A DNA stretch of 64,000 bases from Ctena decussata (taxonomy: Eukaryota > Mollusca > Bivalvia > Lucinida > Lucinidae). Positions 9,461-24,584 of this stretch are shown here, piece by piece; the first letter of the stretch is position 1, and every line of letters starts with the position of its first letter. Location: positions 67,182,123-67,246,122 of the forward strand of contig OZ022503.1 in the NCBI GenBank assembly GCA_963989385.1, read 5' to 3'. A program made the translations under genes and the position numbers. The notes under the pieces are model-generated. The model was not told where the DNA came from, searched no databases, and saw nothing but the letters and a program-made list of their open reading frames with translations.

Positions 9461-12400
9461 CAATTTGGGCTACACGTTCGGGACGATTCGTGACCTTAGG
9501 TGACTTGCACAATTCGGGCTGAAACTAGTGCCAAATGAGAGGGTTGGGATAAACATTCAATTGACCATATGTGCCAAAAATTCTCGTTCTTTAATTTTCG
9601 AGTTATAGCCCCTGGAAGTCGATAACTGAACGACTTTGCCCTCGAATATCTCGACAACGGAGAAAGGAGAATTTCAGGGCATTTTCTCCCAAGAAATATA
9701 TGGGAATTATCTGTAATTTAGCACAGTTTCAGAACGATTCGTGAAAGTCACCTTTTAAGAATAACTTCCACTGCAGGCCCATATATAAAAGTTTGCTCCT
9801 TTATTACTCTGCACATGGACAATTATTTGCGCTGTTATTTGCCCCAGGCATGTACCTATGTAATTACCGTTTACAGTGTAAAGATGGATGTTATCGGTCG
9901 CTGAACGTCGGAGCAGTAGGCGTTTAATGCATTTTCCCATAGGGTCAAATGCAAAATTGACACCTCATTTTCTCCATTCTCAAGAGCTTTGAGTCTCTGC
10001 AAAACATATACATGTGTAGACACAAATAAGTGAAATAGAATGAAGGCTATTTCAGCTTTAGCTTTTATTCCGTTTGGGAGCTAAAGTCGCACAAACTTTT
10101 GTTTACAAAAATTTCGATGGCCTATAGTTCGCAAGTTATGCAATCAGTTGACATAAGATTGTGCATGCATGTAGACATGTTAATGACCTTTATATATGCC
10201 AAGTTTCAGATGGCTACCTACTCATACAAGCAAGCAGTAGCGGTTTGAAATTTTCACAATTTGGGCTACACGTTCGGGACGATTCGTGACCTTAGGTGAC
10301 TTGCACAATTCGGGCTGAAACTAGTGCCAAATGAGAGTGTTGGGATAAACATTCAATTGACCATATGTGCCAAAAATTCTCGTTCTTTAGTTTTCGAGTT
10401 ATAGCCCCTGGAAGTCGAAAACTGCACGACTTTGCCCTCGAATATCTCGACAACGGAGAAAGGAGAATTTCAGGGCATTTTCTCCCAAGAAATATATGGG
10501 AATTATCTGTAATTTAGCACAGTTTCAGAACGATTCGTGAAAGTCACCTTTTAAGAATAACTTCCACTGCAGGCCCATATATAAAAGTTTGCTCCTTTAT
10601 TACTCTGCACATGGACAATTATTTGCGCTGTTATTTGCCCCAGGCATGTACCTATGTAATTACCGTTTACAGTGTAAAGATGGATGTTATCGGTCGCTGA
10701 ACGTCGGAGCAGTAGGCGTTTAATGCATTTTCCCATAGGGTCCAATGCAAAATTGACACCTCATTTTCTCCATTCTCAAGAGCTTTGAGTCTCTGCAAAA
10801 CATATACATGTGTAGACACAAATAAGTGAAATAGAATGAAGGCTATTTCAGCTTTAGCTTTTATTCCGTTTGGGAGCTAAAGTCGCACAAACTTTTGTTT
10901 ACAAAAATTTCGATGGCCTATAGTTCGCAAGTTATGCAATCAGTTGACATAAGATTGTGCATGCATGTAGACATGTTAATGACCTTTATATATGCCAAGT
11001 TTCAGATGGCTACCTACTCATACAAGCAAGCAGTAGCGGTTTGAAATTTTCACAATTTGGGCTACACGTTCGGGACGATTCGTGACCTTAGGTGACTTGC
11101 ACAATTCGGGCTGAAACTAGTGCCAAATGAGAGGGTTGGGATAAACATTCAATTGACCATATGTGCCAAAAATTCTCGTTCTTTAGTTTTCGAGTTATAG
11201 CCCCTGGAAGTCGAAAACTGCACGACTTTGCCCTCGAATATCTCGACGACGGAGAAAGGAGAATTTCAGGGCATTTTCTCCCAAGAAATATATGGGAATT
11301 ATCTGTAATTTAGCACAGTTTCAGAACGATTCGTGAAAGTCACCTTTTAAGAATAACTTCCACTGCAGGCCCATATATAAAAGTTTGCTCCTTTATTACT
11401 CTGCACATGGACAATTATTTGCGCTGTTATTTGCCCCAGGCATGTACCTATGTAATTACCGTTTACAGTGTAAAGATGGATGTTATCGGTCGCTGAACGT
11501 CGGAGCAGTAGGCGTTTAATGCATTTTCCCATAGGGTCCAATGCAAAATTGACACCGCATTTTCTCCATTCTCAAGAGCTTTGAGTCTCTGCAAAACATA
11601 TACATGTGTAGACACAAATAAGTGAAATAGAATGAAGGCTATTTCAGCTTTAGCTTTTATTCCGTTTGGGAGCTAAAGTCGCACAAACTTTTGTTTACAA
11701 AAATTTCGATGGCCTATAGTTCGCAAGTTATGCAATCAGTTGACATAAGATTGTGCATGCATGTAGACATGTTAATGACCTTTATATATGCCAAGTTTCA
11801 GATGGCTACCTACTCATACAAGCAAGCAGTAGCGGTTTGAAATTTTCACAATTTGGGCTACACGTTCGGGACGATTCGTGACCTTAGGTGACTTGCACAA
11901 TTCGGGCTGAAACTAGTGCCAAATGAGAGGGTTGGGATAAACATTCAATTGACCATATGTGCCAAAAATTCTCGTTCTTTAGTTTTCGAGTTATAGCCCC
12001 TGGAAGTCGAAAACTGCACGACTTTGCCCTCGAATATCTCGACAACGGAGAAAGGAGAATTTCAGGGCATTTTCTCCCAAGAAATATATGGGAATTATCT
12101 GTAATTTAGCACAGTTTCAGAACGATTAGTGAAAGTCACCTTTTAAGAATAACTTCCACTGCAGGCCCATATATAAAAGTTTGCTCCTTTATTACTCTGC
12201 ACATGGACAATTATTTGCGCTGTTATTAGCCCCAGGCATGTACCTATGTAATTACCGTTTACAGTGTAAAGATGGATGTTATCGGTCGCTGAACGTCGGA
12301 GCAGTAGGCGTTTAATGCATTTTCCCATAGGGTCCAATGCAAAATTGACACCTCATTTTCTCCATTCTCAAGAGCTTTGAGTCTCTGCAAAACATATACA

Positions 12401-15400
12401 TGTGTAGACACAAATAAGTGAAATAGAATGAAGGCTATTTCAGCTTTAGCTTTTATTCCGTTCGGGAGCTAAAGTCGCACAAACTTTTGTTTACAAAAAT
12501 TTCGATGGCCTATAGTTCGCAAGTTATGCAATCAGTTGACATAAGATTGTGTATGCATGTAGACATGTTAGTGACCTTTATATATGCCAAGTTTCAGATG
12601 GCTACCTACTCATACAAGCAAGCAGTAGCGGTTTGAAATTTTCACAATTTGGGCTACACGTTCGGGACGATTCGTGACCTTAGGTGACTTGCACAATTCG
12701 GGCTGAAACTAGTGCCAAATAAGAGGGTTGGGATAAACATTCAATTGTCCATATGTGCAAAAAATTCTCGTTCTTTAGTTTTCGAGTTATAGCCCCTGGA
12801 AGTCGAAAACTGCACGACTTTGCCCTCGAATATCTCGACAACGGAGAAAGGAGAATTTCAGGGCATTTTCTCCCAAGAAATATATGGGAATTATCTGTAA
12901 TTTAGCACAGTTTCAGAACGATTCGTGAAAGTCACCTTTTAAGAATAACTTCCACTGCAGGCCCATATATAAAAGTTTGCTCCTTTATTACTCTGCACAT
13001 GGACAATTATTTGCGCTGTTATTTGCCCCAGGCATGTACCTATGTAATTACCGTTTACAGTGTAAAGATGGATGTTATCGGTCGTTGAACGTCGGAGCAG
13101 TAGTCGTTTAATGCATTTTCCCATAGGGTCCAATGCAAAATTGACACCTCATTTTCTCCATTCTCAAGAGCTTTGAGTCTCTGCAAAACATATACATGTG
13201 TAGACACAAATAAGTGAAATAGAATGAAGGCTATTTCAGCTTTAGCTTTTATTCCGTTTGGGAGCTAAAGTCGCACAAACTTTTGTTTACAAAAATTTCG
13301 ATGGCCTATAGTTCGCAAGTTATGCAATCAGTTGACATCAGATTGTGCATGCATGTAGACATGTTAATGACCTTTATATATGCCAAGTTTCAGATGGCTA
13401 CCTACTCATACAAGCAAGCAGTAGCGGTTTGAAATTTTCACAATTTGGGCTACACGTTCTGTGCGATTCGTGACCTTAGGTGACTTGCACAATTCGGGCT
13501 GAAACTAGTGCCAAATGAGAGGGTTGGGATAAACATTCAATTGACCATATGTGCCAAAAATTCTCGTTCTTTAGTTTTCGAGTTATAGCCCCTGGAAGTC
13601 GAAAACTGCACGACTTTGCCCTCGAATATCTCGACAACGGAGAAAGGAGAATTTCAGGGCATTTTCTCCCAAGAAATATATGGGAATTATCTGTAATTTA
13701 GCACAGTTTCAGAATGATTCGTGAAAGTCACCTTTTAAGAATAACTTCCACTGCAGGCCCATATATAAAAGTTTGCTCCTTTATTACTCTGCACATGGAC
13801 AATTATTTGCGCTGTTATTTGCCCCAGGCATGTACCTATGTAATTACCGTTTACAGTGTAAAGATGGATGTTATCGGTCGCTGAACGTCGGAGCAGTAGG
13901 CGTTTAATGCATTTTCCCATAGGGTCCAATGCAAAATTGACACCTCATTTTCTCCATTCTCAAGAGCTTTGAGTCTCTGCAAAACATATACATGTGTAGA
14001 CACAAATAAGTGAAATAGAATGAAGGCTATTTCAGCTTTAGCTTTTATTCCGTTTGGGAGCTAAAGTCGCACAAACTTTTGTTTACAAAAATTTCGATGG
14101 CCTATAGTTCGCAAGTTATGCAATCAGTTGACATAAGATTGTGCATGCATGTAGACATGTTAATGACCTTTATATATGCCAAGTTTCAGATGGCTACCTA
14201 CTCATACAAGCAAGCAGTAGCGGTTTGAAATTTTCACAATTTGGGCTACACGTTCGGGACGATTCGTGACCTTAGGTGACTTGCACAATTCGGGCTGAAA
14301 CTAGTGCCAAATGAGAGGGTTGGGATAAACATTCAATTGACCATATGTGCCAAAAATTCTCGTTCTTTAGTTTTCGAGTTATAGCCCCTGGAAGTCGAAA
14401 ACTGCACGACTTTGCCCTCGAATATCTCGACAACGGAGAAAGGAGAATTTCAGGGCATTTTCTCCCAAGAAATATATGGGAATTATCTGTAATTTAGCAC
14501 AGTTTCAGAACGATTCGTGAAAGTCACCTTTTAAGAATAACTCCCACTGCCGGCCCATATATAAAAGTTTGCTCCTTTATTACTCTGCACATGGACAATT
14601 ATTTGCGCTGTTATTAGCCCAAGGCATGTACCTATGTAATTACCGTTTACAGTGTAAAGATGGATGTTATCGGTCGCTGAACGTCGGAGCAGTAGGCTTT
14701 TAATGCATTTTCCCATAGGGTCCAATGCAAAATTGACACCTCATTTTCTCCATTCTCAAGAGCTTTGAGTCTCTGCAAAACATATACATGTGTAGACACA
14801 AATAAGTGAAATAGAATGAAGGCTATTTCAGCTTTAGCTTTTATTCCGTTTGGGAGCTAAAGTCGCACAAACTTTTGTTTACAAAAATTTCGATGGCCTA
14901 TAGTTCGCAAGTTATGCAATCAGTTGACATAAGATTGTGCATGCATGTAGACATGTTAATGACCTTTATATATGCCAAGTTTCAGATGGCTACCTACTCA
15001 TACAAGCAAGCAGTAGCGGTTTGAAATTTTCACAATTTGGGCTACACGTTCGGGACGATTCGTGACCTTAGGTGACTTGCACAATTCGGGCTGAAACTAG
15101 TGCCAAATGAGAGGGTTGGGATAAACATTCAATTGACCATATGTGCCAAAAATTCTCGTTCTTTAGTTTTCGAGTTATAGCCCCTGGAAGTCGAAAACTG
15201 CACGACTTTGCCCTCGAATATCTCGACAACGGAGAAAGGAGAATTTCAGGGCATTTTCTCCCAAGAAATATATGGGAATTATCTGTAATTTAGCACAGTT
15301 TCAGAACGATTCGTGAAAGTCACCTTTTAAGAATAACTTCCACTGCAGGCCCATATATAAAAGTTTGCTCCTTTATTACTCTGCACATGGACAATTATTT

Positions 15401-18400
15401 GCGCTGTTATTTGCCCCAGGCATGTACCTATGTAATTACCGTTTACAGTGTAAAGATGGATGTTATCGGTCGCTGAACGTCGGAGCAGTAGGCGTTTAAT
15501 GCATTTTCCCATAGGGTCCAATGCAAAATTGACACCTCATTTTCTCCATTCTCAAGAGCTTTGAGTCTCTGCAAAACATATACATGTGTAGACACAAATA
15601 AGTGAAATAGAATGAAGGCTATTTCAGCTTTAGCTTTTATTCCGTTTGGGAGCTAAAGTCGCACAAACTTTTGTTTACAAAAATTTCGATGGCCTATAGT
15701 TCGCAAGTTATGCAATCAGTTGACATAAGATTGTGCATGCATGTAGACATGTTAATGACCTTTATATATGCCAAGTTTCAGATGGCTACCTACTCATACA
15801 AGCAAGCAGTAGCGGTTTGAAATTTTCACAATTTGGGCTACACGTTCGGGACGATTCGTGACCTTAGGTGACTTGCACAATTCGGGCTGAAACTAGTGCC
15901 AAATGAGAGGGTTGGGATAAACATTCAATTGACCATATGTGCCAAAAATTCTCGTTCTTTAGTTTTCGAGTTATAGCCCCTGGAAGTCGAAAACTGCACG
16001 ACTTTGCCCTCGAATATCTCGACAACGGAGAAAGGAGAATTTCAGGGCATTTTCTCCCAAGAAATATATTGGAATTATCTGTAATTTAGCACAGTTTCAG
16101 AACGATTAGTGAAAGTCACCTTTTAAGAATAACTTCCACTGCAGGCCCATATATAAAAGTTTGCTCCTTTATTACTCTGCACATGGACAATTATTTGCGC
16201 TGTTATTTGCCCCAGGCATGTACCTATGTATTTACCGTTTACAGTGTAAAGATGGATGTTATCGGTCGTTGAACGTCGGAGCAGTAGGCGTTTAATGCAT
16301 TTTCCCATAGGGTCCAATGCAAAATTGACACCTCATTTTCTCCATTCTCAAGAGCTTTGAGTCTCTGCAAAACATATACATGTGTAGACACAAATAAGTG
16401 AAATAGAATGAAGGCTATTTCAGCTTTAGCTTTTATTCCGTTTGGGAGCTAAAGTCGCACAAACTTTTGTTTACAAAAATTTCGATGGCCTATAGTTCGC
16501 AAGTTATGCAATCAGTTGACATAAGATTGTGCATGCATGTAGACATGTTAATGACCTTTATATATGCCAAGTTTCAGATGGCTACCTACTCATACAAGCA
16601 AGCAGTAGCGGTTTGAAATTTTCACAATTTGGGCTACACGTTCGGGACGATTCGTGACCTTAGGTGACTTGCACAATTCGGGCTGAAACTAGTGCCAAAT
16701 GAGAGGGTTGGGATAAACATTCAATTGACCATATGTGCCAAAAATTCTCGTTCTTTAGTTTTCGAGTTATAGCCCCTGGAAGTCGAAAACTGCACGACTT
16801 TGCCCTCGAATATCTCGACAACGGAGAAAGGAGAATTTCAGGGCATTTTCTCCCAAGAAATATATGGGAATTATCTGTAATTTAGCACAGTTTCAGAACG
16901 ATTCGTGAAAGTCACCTTTTAAGAATAACTTCCACTGCAGGCCCATATATAAATGTTTGCTCCTTTATTACTCTGCACATGGACAATTATTTGCGCTGTT
17001 ATTTGCCCCAGGCATGTACCTATGTAATTACCGTTTACAGTGTAAAGATGGATGTTATCGGTCGCTGAACGTCGGAGCAGTAGGCGTTTAATGCATTTTC
17101 CCATAGGGTCCAATGCAAAATTGACACCTCATTTTCTCCATTCTCAAGAGCTTTGAGTCTCTGCAAAACATATACATGTGTAGACACAAATAAGTGAAAT
17201 AGAATGAAGGCTATTTCAGCTTTAGCTTTTATTCCGTTTGGGAGCTAAAGTCGCACAAACTTTTGTTTACAAAAATTTCGATGGCCTATAGTTCGCAAGT
17301 TATGCAATCAGTTGACATAAGATTGTGCATGCATGTAGACATGTTAATGACCTTTATATATGCCAAGTTTCAGATGGCTACCTACTCATACAAGCAAGCA
17401 GTAGCGGTTTGAAATTTTCACAATTTGGGCTACACGTTCGGGACGATTCGTGACCTTAGGTGACTTGCACAATTCGGGCTGAAACTAGTGCCAAATGAGA
17501 GGGTTGGGATAAACATTCAATTGACCATATGTGCCAAAAATTCTCGTTCTTTAGTTTTCGAGTTATAGCCCCTGGAAGTCGAAAACTGCACGACTTTGCC
17601 CTCGAATATCTCGACAACGGAGAAAGGAGAATTTCAGGGCATTTTCTCCCAAGAAATATATGGGAATTATCTGTAATTTAGCACAGTTTCAGAACGATTC
17701 GTGAAAGTCACCTTTTAAGAATAACTTCCACTGCAGGCCCATATATAAAAGTTTGCTCCTTTATTACTCTGCACATGGACAATTATTTGCGCTGTTATTT
17801 GCCCCAGGCATGTACCTATGTAATTACCGTTTACAGTGTAAAGATGGATGTTATCGGTCGCTGAACGTCGGAGCAGTAGGCGTTTAATGCATTTTCCCAT
17901 AGGGTCCAATGCAAAATTGACACCTCATTTTCTCCATTCTCAAGAGCTTTGAGTCTCTGCAAAACATATACATGTGTAGACACAAATAAGTGAAATAGAA
18001 TGAAGGCTATTTCAGCTTTAGCTTTTATTCCGTTTGGGAGCTAAAGTCGCACAAACTTTTGTTTACAAAAATTTCGATGGCCTATAGTTCGCAAGTTATG
18101 CAATCAGTTGACATAAGATTGTGCATGCATGTAGACATGTTAATGACCTTTATATATGCCAAGTTTCAGATGGCTACCTACTCATACAAGCAAGCAGTAG
18201 CGGTTTGAAATTTTCACAATTTGGGCTACACGTTCGGGACGATTCGTGACCTTAGGTGACTTGCACAATTCGGGCTGAAACTAGTGCCAAATGAGAGGGT
18301 TGGGATAAACATTCAATTGACCATATGTGCCAAAAATTCTCGTTCTTTAGTTTTCGAGTTATAGCCCCTGGAAGTCGAAAACTGCACGACTTTGCCCTCG

Positions 18401-21400
18401 AATATCTCGACAACGGAGAAAGGAGAATTTCAGGGCATTTTCTCCCAAGAAATATATGGGAATTATCTGTAATTTAGCACAGTTTCAGAACGATTCGTGA
18501 AAGTCACCTTTTAAGAATAACTTCCACTGCAGGCCCATATATAAAAGTTTGCTCCTTTATTACTCTGCACATGGACAATTATTTGCGCTGTTATTTGCCC
18601 CAGGCATGTACCTATGTAATTACCGTTTACAGTGTAAAGATGGATGTTATCGGTCGTTGAACGTCGGAGCAGTAGGCGTTTAATGCATTTTCCCATAGGG
18701 TCCAATGCAAAATTGACACCTCATTTTCTCCATTCTCAAGAGCTTTGAGTCTCTGCAAAACATATACATGTGTAGACACAAATAAGTGAAATAGAATGAA
18801 GGCTATTTCAGCTTTAGCTTTTATTCCGTTTGGGAGCTAAAGTCGCACAAACTTTTGTTTACAAAAATTTCGATGGCCTATAGTTCGCAAGTTATGCAAT
18901 CAGTTGACATAAGATTGTGCATGCATGTAGACATGTTAATGACCTTTATATATGCCAAGTTTCAGATGGCTATCTACTCATACAAGCAAGCAGTAGCGGT
19001 TTGAAATTTTCACAATTTGGGCTACACGTTCGGGACGATTCGTGACCTTAGGTGACTTGCACAATTCGGGCTGAAACTAGTGCCAAATGAGAGGGTTGGG
19101 ATAAACATTCAATTGACCATATGTGCCAAAAATTCTCGTTCTTTAGTTTTCGAGTTATAGCCCCTGGAAGTCGAAAACTGCACGACTTTGCCCTCGAATA
19201 TCTCGACAACGGAGAAAGGAGAATTTCAGGGCATTTTCTCCCAAGAAATATATGGGAATTATCTGTAATTTAGCACAGTTTCAGAACGATTCGTGAAAGT
19301 CACCTTTTAAGAATAACTTCCACTGCAGGCCCATATATAAAAGTTTGCTCCTTTATTACTCTGCACATGGACAATTATTTGCGCTGTTATTTGCCCCAGG
19401 CATGTACCTATGTAATTACCGTTTACAGTGTAAAGATGGATGTTATCGGTCGCTGAACGTCGGAGCAGTAGGCGTTTAATGCATTTTCCCATAGGGTCCA
19501 ATGCAAAATTGACACCTCATTTTCTCCATTCTCAAGAGCTTTGAGTCTCTGCAAAACATATACATGTGTAGACACAAATAAGTGAAATAGAATGAAGGCT
19601 ATTTCAGCTTTAGCTTTTATTCCGTTTGGGAGCTAAAGTCGCACAAACTTTTGTTTACAAAAATTTCGATGGCCTATAGTTCGCAAGTTATGCAATCAGT
19701 TGACATAAGATTGTGCATGCATGTAGACATGTTAATGACCTTTATATATGCCAAGTTTCAGATGGCTACCTACTCATACAAGCAAGCAGTAGCGGTTTGA
19801 AATTTTCACAATTTGGGCTACACGTTCGGGACGATTCGTGACCTTAGGTGACTTGCACAATTCGGGCTGAAACTAGTGCCAAATGAGAGGGTTGGGATAA
19901 ACATTCAATTGACCATATGTGCCAAAAATTCTCGTTCTTTAGTTTTCGAGTTATAGCCCCTGGAAGTCGAAAACTGCACGACTTTGCCCTCGAATATCTC
20001 GACAACGGAGAAAGGAGAATTTCAGGGCATTTTCTCCCAAGAAATATATGGGAATTATCTGTAATTTAGCACAGTTTCAGAACGATTCGTGAAAGTCACC
20101 TTTTAAGAATAACTTCCACTGCAGGCCCATATATAAAAGTTTGCTCCTTTATTACTCTGCACATGGACAATTATTTGCGCTGTTATTTGCCCCAGGCATG
20201 TACCTATGTAATTACCGTTTACAGTGTAAAGATGGATGTTATCGGTCGTTGAACGTCGGAGCAGTAGGCGTTTAATGCATTTTCCCATAGGGTCCAATGC
20301 AAAATTGACACCTCATTTTCTCCATTCTCAAGAGCTTTGAGTCTCTGCAAAACATATACATGTGTAGACACAAATAAGTGAAATAGAATGAAGGCTATTT
20401 CAGCTTTAGCTTTTATTCCGTTTGGGAGCTAAAGTCGCACAAACTTTTGTTTACAAAAATTTCGATGGCCTATAGTTCGCAAGTTATGCAATCAGTTGAC
20501 ATAAGATTGTGCATGCATGTAGACATGTTAATGACCTTTATATATGCCAAGTTTCAGATGGCTACCTACTCATACAAGCAAGCAGTAGCGGTTTGAAATT
20601 TTCACAATTTGGGCTACACGTTCGGGACGATTCGTGACCTTAGGTGACTTGCACAATTCGGGCTGAAACTAGTGCCAAATGAGAGGGTTGGGATAAACAT
20701 TCAATTGACCATATGTGCCAAAAATTCTCGTTCTTTAGTTTTCGAGTTATAGCCCCTGGAAGTCGAAAACTGCACGACTTTGCCCTCGAATATCTCGACA
20801 ACGGAGAAAGGAGAATTTCAGGGCATTTTCTCCCAAGAAATATATGGGAATTATCTGTAATTTAGCCCAGTTTCAGAACGATTCGTGAAAGTCACCTTTT
20901 AAGAATAACTTCCACTGCAGGCCCATATATAAAAGTTTGCTCCTTTATTACTCTGCACATGGACAATTATTTGCGCTGTTATTTGGCCCAGGCATGTACC
21001 TATGTAATTACCGTTTACAGTGTAAAGATGGATGTTATCGGTCGCTGAACGTCGGAGCAGTAGGCGTTTAATGCATTTTCCCATAGGGTCCAATGCAAAA
21101 TTGACACCTCATTTTCTCCATTCTCAAGAGCTTTGAGTCTCTGCAAAACATATACATGTGTAGACACAAATAAGTGAAATAGAATGAAGGCTATTTCAGC
21201 TTTAGCTTTTATTCCGTTTGGGAGCTAAAGTCGCACAAACTTTTGTTTACAAAAATTTCGATGGCCTATAGTTTGCAAGTTATGCAATCAGTTGACATAA
21301 GATTGTGCATGCATGTAGACATGTTAATGACCTTTATATATGCCAAGTTTCAGATGGCTACCTACTCATACAAGCAAGCAGTAGCGGTTTGAAATTTTCA

Positions 21401-24400
21401 CAATTTGGGCTACACGTTCGGGACGATTCGTGACCTTAGGTGACTTGCACAATTCGGGCTGAAACTAGTGCCAAATGAGAGGGTTGGGATAAACATTTAA
21501 TTGACCATATGTGCCAAAAATTCTCGTTCTTTAGTTTTCGAGTTATAGCCCCTGGAAGTCGAAAACTGCACGACTTTGCCCTCGAATATCTCGACAACGG
21601 AGAAAGGAGAATTTCAGGGCATTTTCTCCCAAGAAATATATGGGAATTATCTGTAATTTAGCACAGTTTCAGAACGATTCGTGAAAGTCACCTTTTAAGA
21701 ATAACTTCCACTGCAGGCCCATATATAAAAGTTTGCTCCTTTATTACTCTGCACATGGACAATTATTTGCGCTGTTATTTGCCCCAGGCATGTACCTATG
21801 TAATTACCGTTTACAGTGTAAAGATGGATGTTATCGGTCGCTGAACGTCGGAGCAGTAGGCGTTTAATGCATTTTCCCATAGGGTCCAATGCAAAATTGA
21901 CACCTCATTTTCTCCATTTTCAAGAGCTTTGAGTCTCTGCAAAACATATACATGTGTAGACACAAATAAGTGAAATAGAATGAAGGCTATTTCAGCTTTA
22001 GCTTTTATTCCGTTTGGGAGCTAAAGTCGCACAAACTTTTGTTTACAAAAATTTCGATGACCTATAGTTCGCAAGTTATGCAATCAGTTGACATAAGATT
22101 GTGCATGCATGTAGACATGTTAATGACCTTTATATATGCCAAGTTTCAGATGGCTACCTACTCATACAAGCAAGCAGTAGCGGTTTGAAATTTTCACAAT
22201 TTGGGCTACACGTTCGGGACGATTCGTGACCTTAGGTGACTTGCACAATTCGGGCTGAAACTAGTGCCAAATGAGAGGGTTGGGATAAACATTCAATTGA
22301 CCATATGTGCCAAAAATTCTCGTTCTTTAGTTTTCGAGTTATAGCCCCTGGAAGTCGAAAACTGCACGACTTTGCCCTCGAATATCTCGACAACGGAGAA
22401 AGGAGAATTTCAGGGCATTTTCTCCCAAGAAATATATGGGAATTATCTGTAATTTAGCACAGTTTCAGAACGATTCGTGAAAGTCACCTTTTAAGAATAA
22501 CTTCCACTGCAGGCCCATATATAAAAGTTTGCTCCTTTATTACTCTGCACATGGACAATTATTTGCGCTGTTATTTGCCCCAGGCATGTACCTATGTAAT
22601 TACCGTTTACAGTGTAAAGATGGATGTTATCGGTCGTTGAACGTCGGAGCAGTAGGCATTTAATGCATTTTCCCTTAGGGTCCAATGCAAAATTGACACC
22701 TCATTTTCTCCATTCTCAAGAGCTTTGAGTCTCTGCAAAACATATACATGTGTAGACACAAATAAGTGAAATAGAATGAAGGCTATTTCAGCTTTAGCTT
22801 TTATTCCGTTTGGGAGCTAAAGTCGCACAAACTTTTGTTTACAAAAATTTCGATGACCTATAGTTCGCAAGTTATGCAATCAGTTGACATAAGATTGTGC
22901 ATGCATGTAGACATGTTAATGACCTTTATATATGCCAAGTTTCAGATGGCTACCTACTCATACAAGCAAGCAGTAGCGGTTTGAAATTTTCACAATTTGG
23001 GCTACACGTTCGGGACGATTCGTGACCTTAGGTGACTTGCACAATTCGGGCTGAAACTAGTGCCAAATGAGAGGGTTGGGATAAACATTCAATTGACCAT
23101 ATGTGCCAAAAATTCTCGTTCTTTAGTTTTCGAGTTATAGCCCCTGGAAGTCGAAAACTGCACGACTTTGCCCTCGAATATCTCGACAACGGAGAAAGGA
23201 GAATTTCAGGGCATTTTCTCCCAAGAAATATATGGGAATTATCTGTAATTTAGCCCAGTTTCAGAACGATTCGTGAAAGTCACCTTTTAAGAATAACTTC
23301 CACTGCAGGCCCATATATAAAAGTTTGCTCCTTTATTACTCTGCACATGGACAATTATTTGCGCTGTTATTTGCCCCAGGCATGTACCTATGTAATTACC
23401 GTTTACAGTGTAAAGATGGATGTTATCGGTCGCTGAACGTCGGAGCAGTAGGCGTTTAATGCATTTTCCCATAGGGTCCAATGCAAAATTGACACCTCAT
23501 TTTCTCCATTCTCAAGAGCTTTGAGTCTCTGCAAAACTTATACATGTGTAGACACAAATAAGTGAAATAGAATGAAGGCTATTTCAGCTTTAGCTTTTAT
23601 TCCGTTTGGGAGCTAAAGTCGCACAAACTTTTGTTTACAAAAATTTCGATGGCCTATAGTTCGCAAGTTATGCAATCAGTTGACATAAGATTGTGCATGC
23701 ATGTAGACATGTTAATGACCTTTATATATGCCAAGTTTCAGATGGCTACCTACTCATACAAGCAAGCAGTAGCGGTTTGAAATTTTCACAATTTGGGCTA
23801 CACGTTCGGGACGATTCGTGACCTTAGGTGACTTGCACAATTCGGGCTGAAACTAGTGCCAAATGAGAGGGTTGGGATAAACATTCAATTGACCATATGT
23901 GCCAAAAATTCTCGTTCTTTAGTTTTCGAGTTATAGCCCCTGGAAGTCGAAAACTGCACGACTTTGCCCTCGAATATCTCGACAACGGAGAAAGGAGAAT
24001 TTCAGGGCATTTTCTCCCAAGAAATATATGGGAATTATCTGTAATTTAGCACAGTTTCAGAACGATTCGTGAAAGTCACCTTTTAAGAATAACTTCCACT
24101 GCAGGCCCATATATAAAAGTTTGCTCCTTTATTACTCTGCACATGGACAATTATTTGCGCTGTTATTTGGCCCAGGCATGTACCTATGTAATTACCGTTT
24201 ACAGTGTAAAGATGGATGTTATCGGTCGCTGAACGTCGGAGCAGTAGGCGTTTAATGCATTTTCCCATAGGGTCCAATGCAAAATTGACACCTCATTTTC
24301 TCCATTCTCAAGAGCTTTGAGTCTCTGCAAAACATATACATGTGTAGACACAAATAAGTGAAATAGAATGAAGGCTATTTCAGCTTTAGCTTTTATTCCG

Positions 24401-24584
24401 TTTGGGAGCTAAAGTCGCACAAACTTTTGTTTACAAAAATTTCGATGGCCTATAGTTCGCAAGTTATGCAATCAGTTGACATAAGATTGTGCATGCATGT
24501 AGACATGTTAATGACCTTTATATATGCCAAGTTTCAGATGGCTACCTACTCATACAAGCAAGCAGTAGCGGTTTGAAATTTTCA
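9461..24584. repeat. Regular block U12-U30 (19 monomers of 796 bp)
   Basis: Nineteen monomers with exact 796-bp spacing. C-to-T at offset 441 is shared by U16, U20, U23, U25 and U28 (13085, 16269, 18657, 20249, 22637) and by no others in the window. T-to-A at offset 380 is shared by U15 and U18 (12228, 14616). C-to-A at offset 280 is shared by U15 and U20 (12128, 16108). C-to-G at offset 382 is shared by U26 and U30 (20986, 24170). A change in the GATGGCC stretch is shared by adjacent U27 and U28 (near 22060 and 22855). U12 carries several private changes, including one near 9946 that shortens the small minus-strand frame. Confidence 0.95.
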
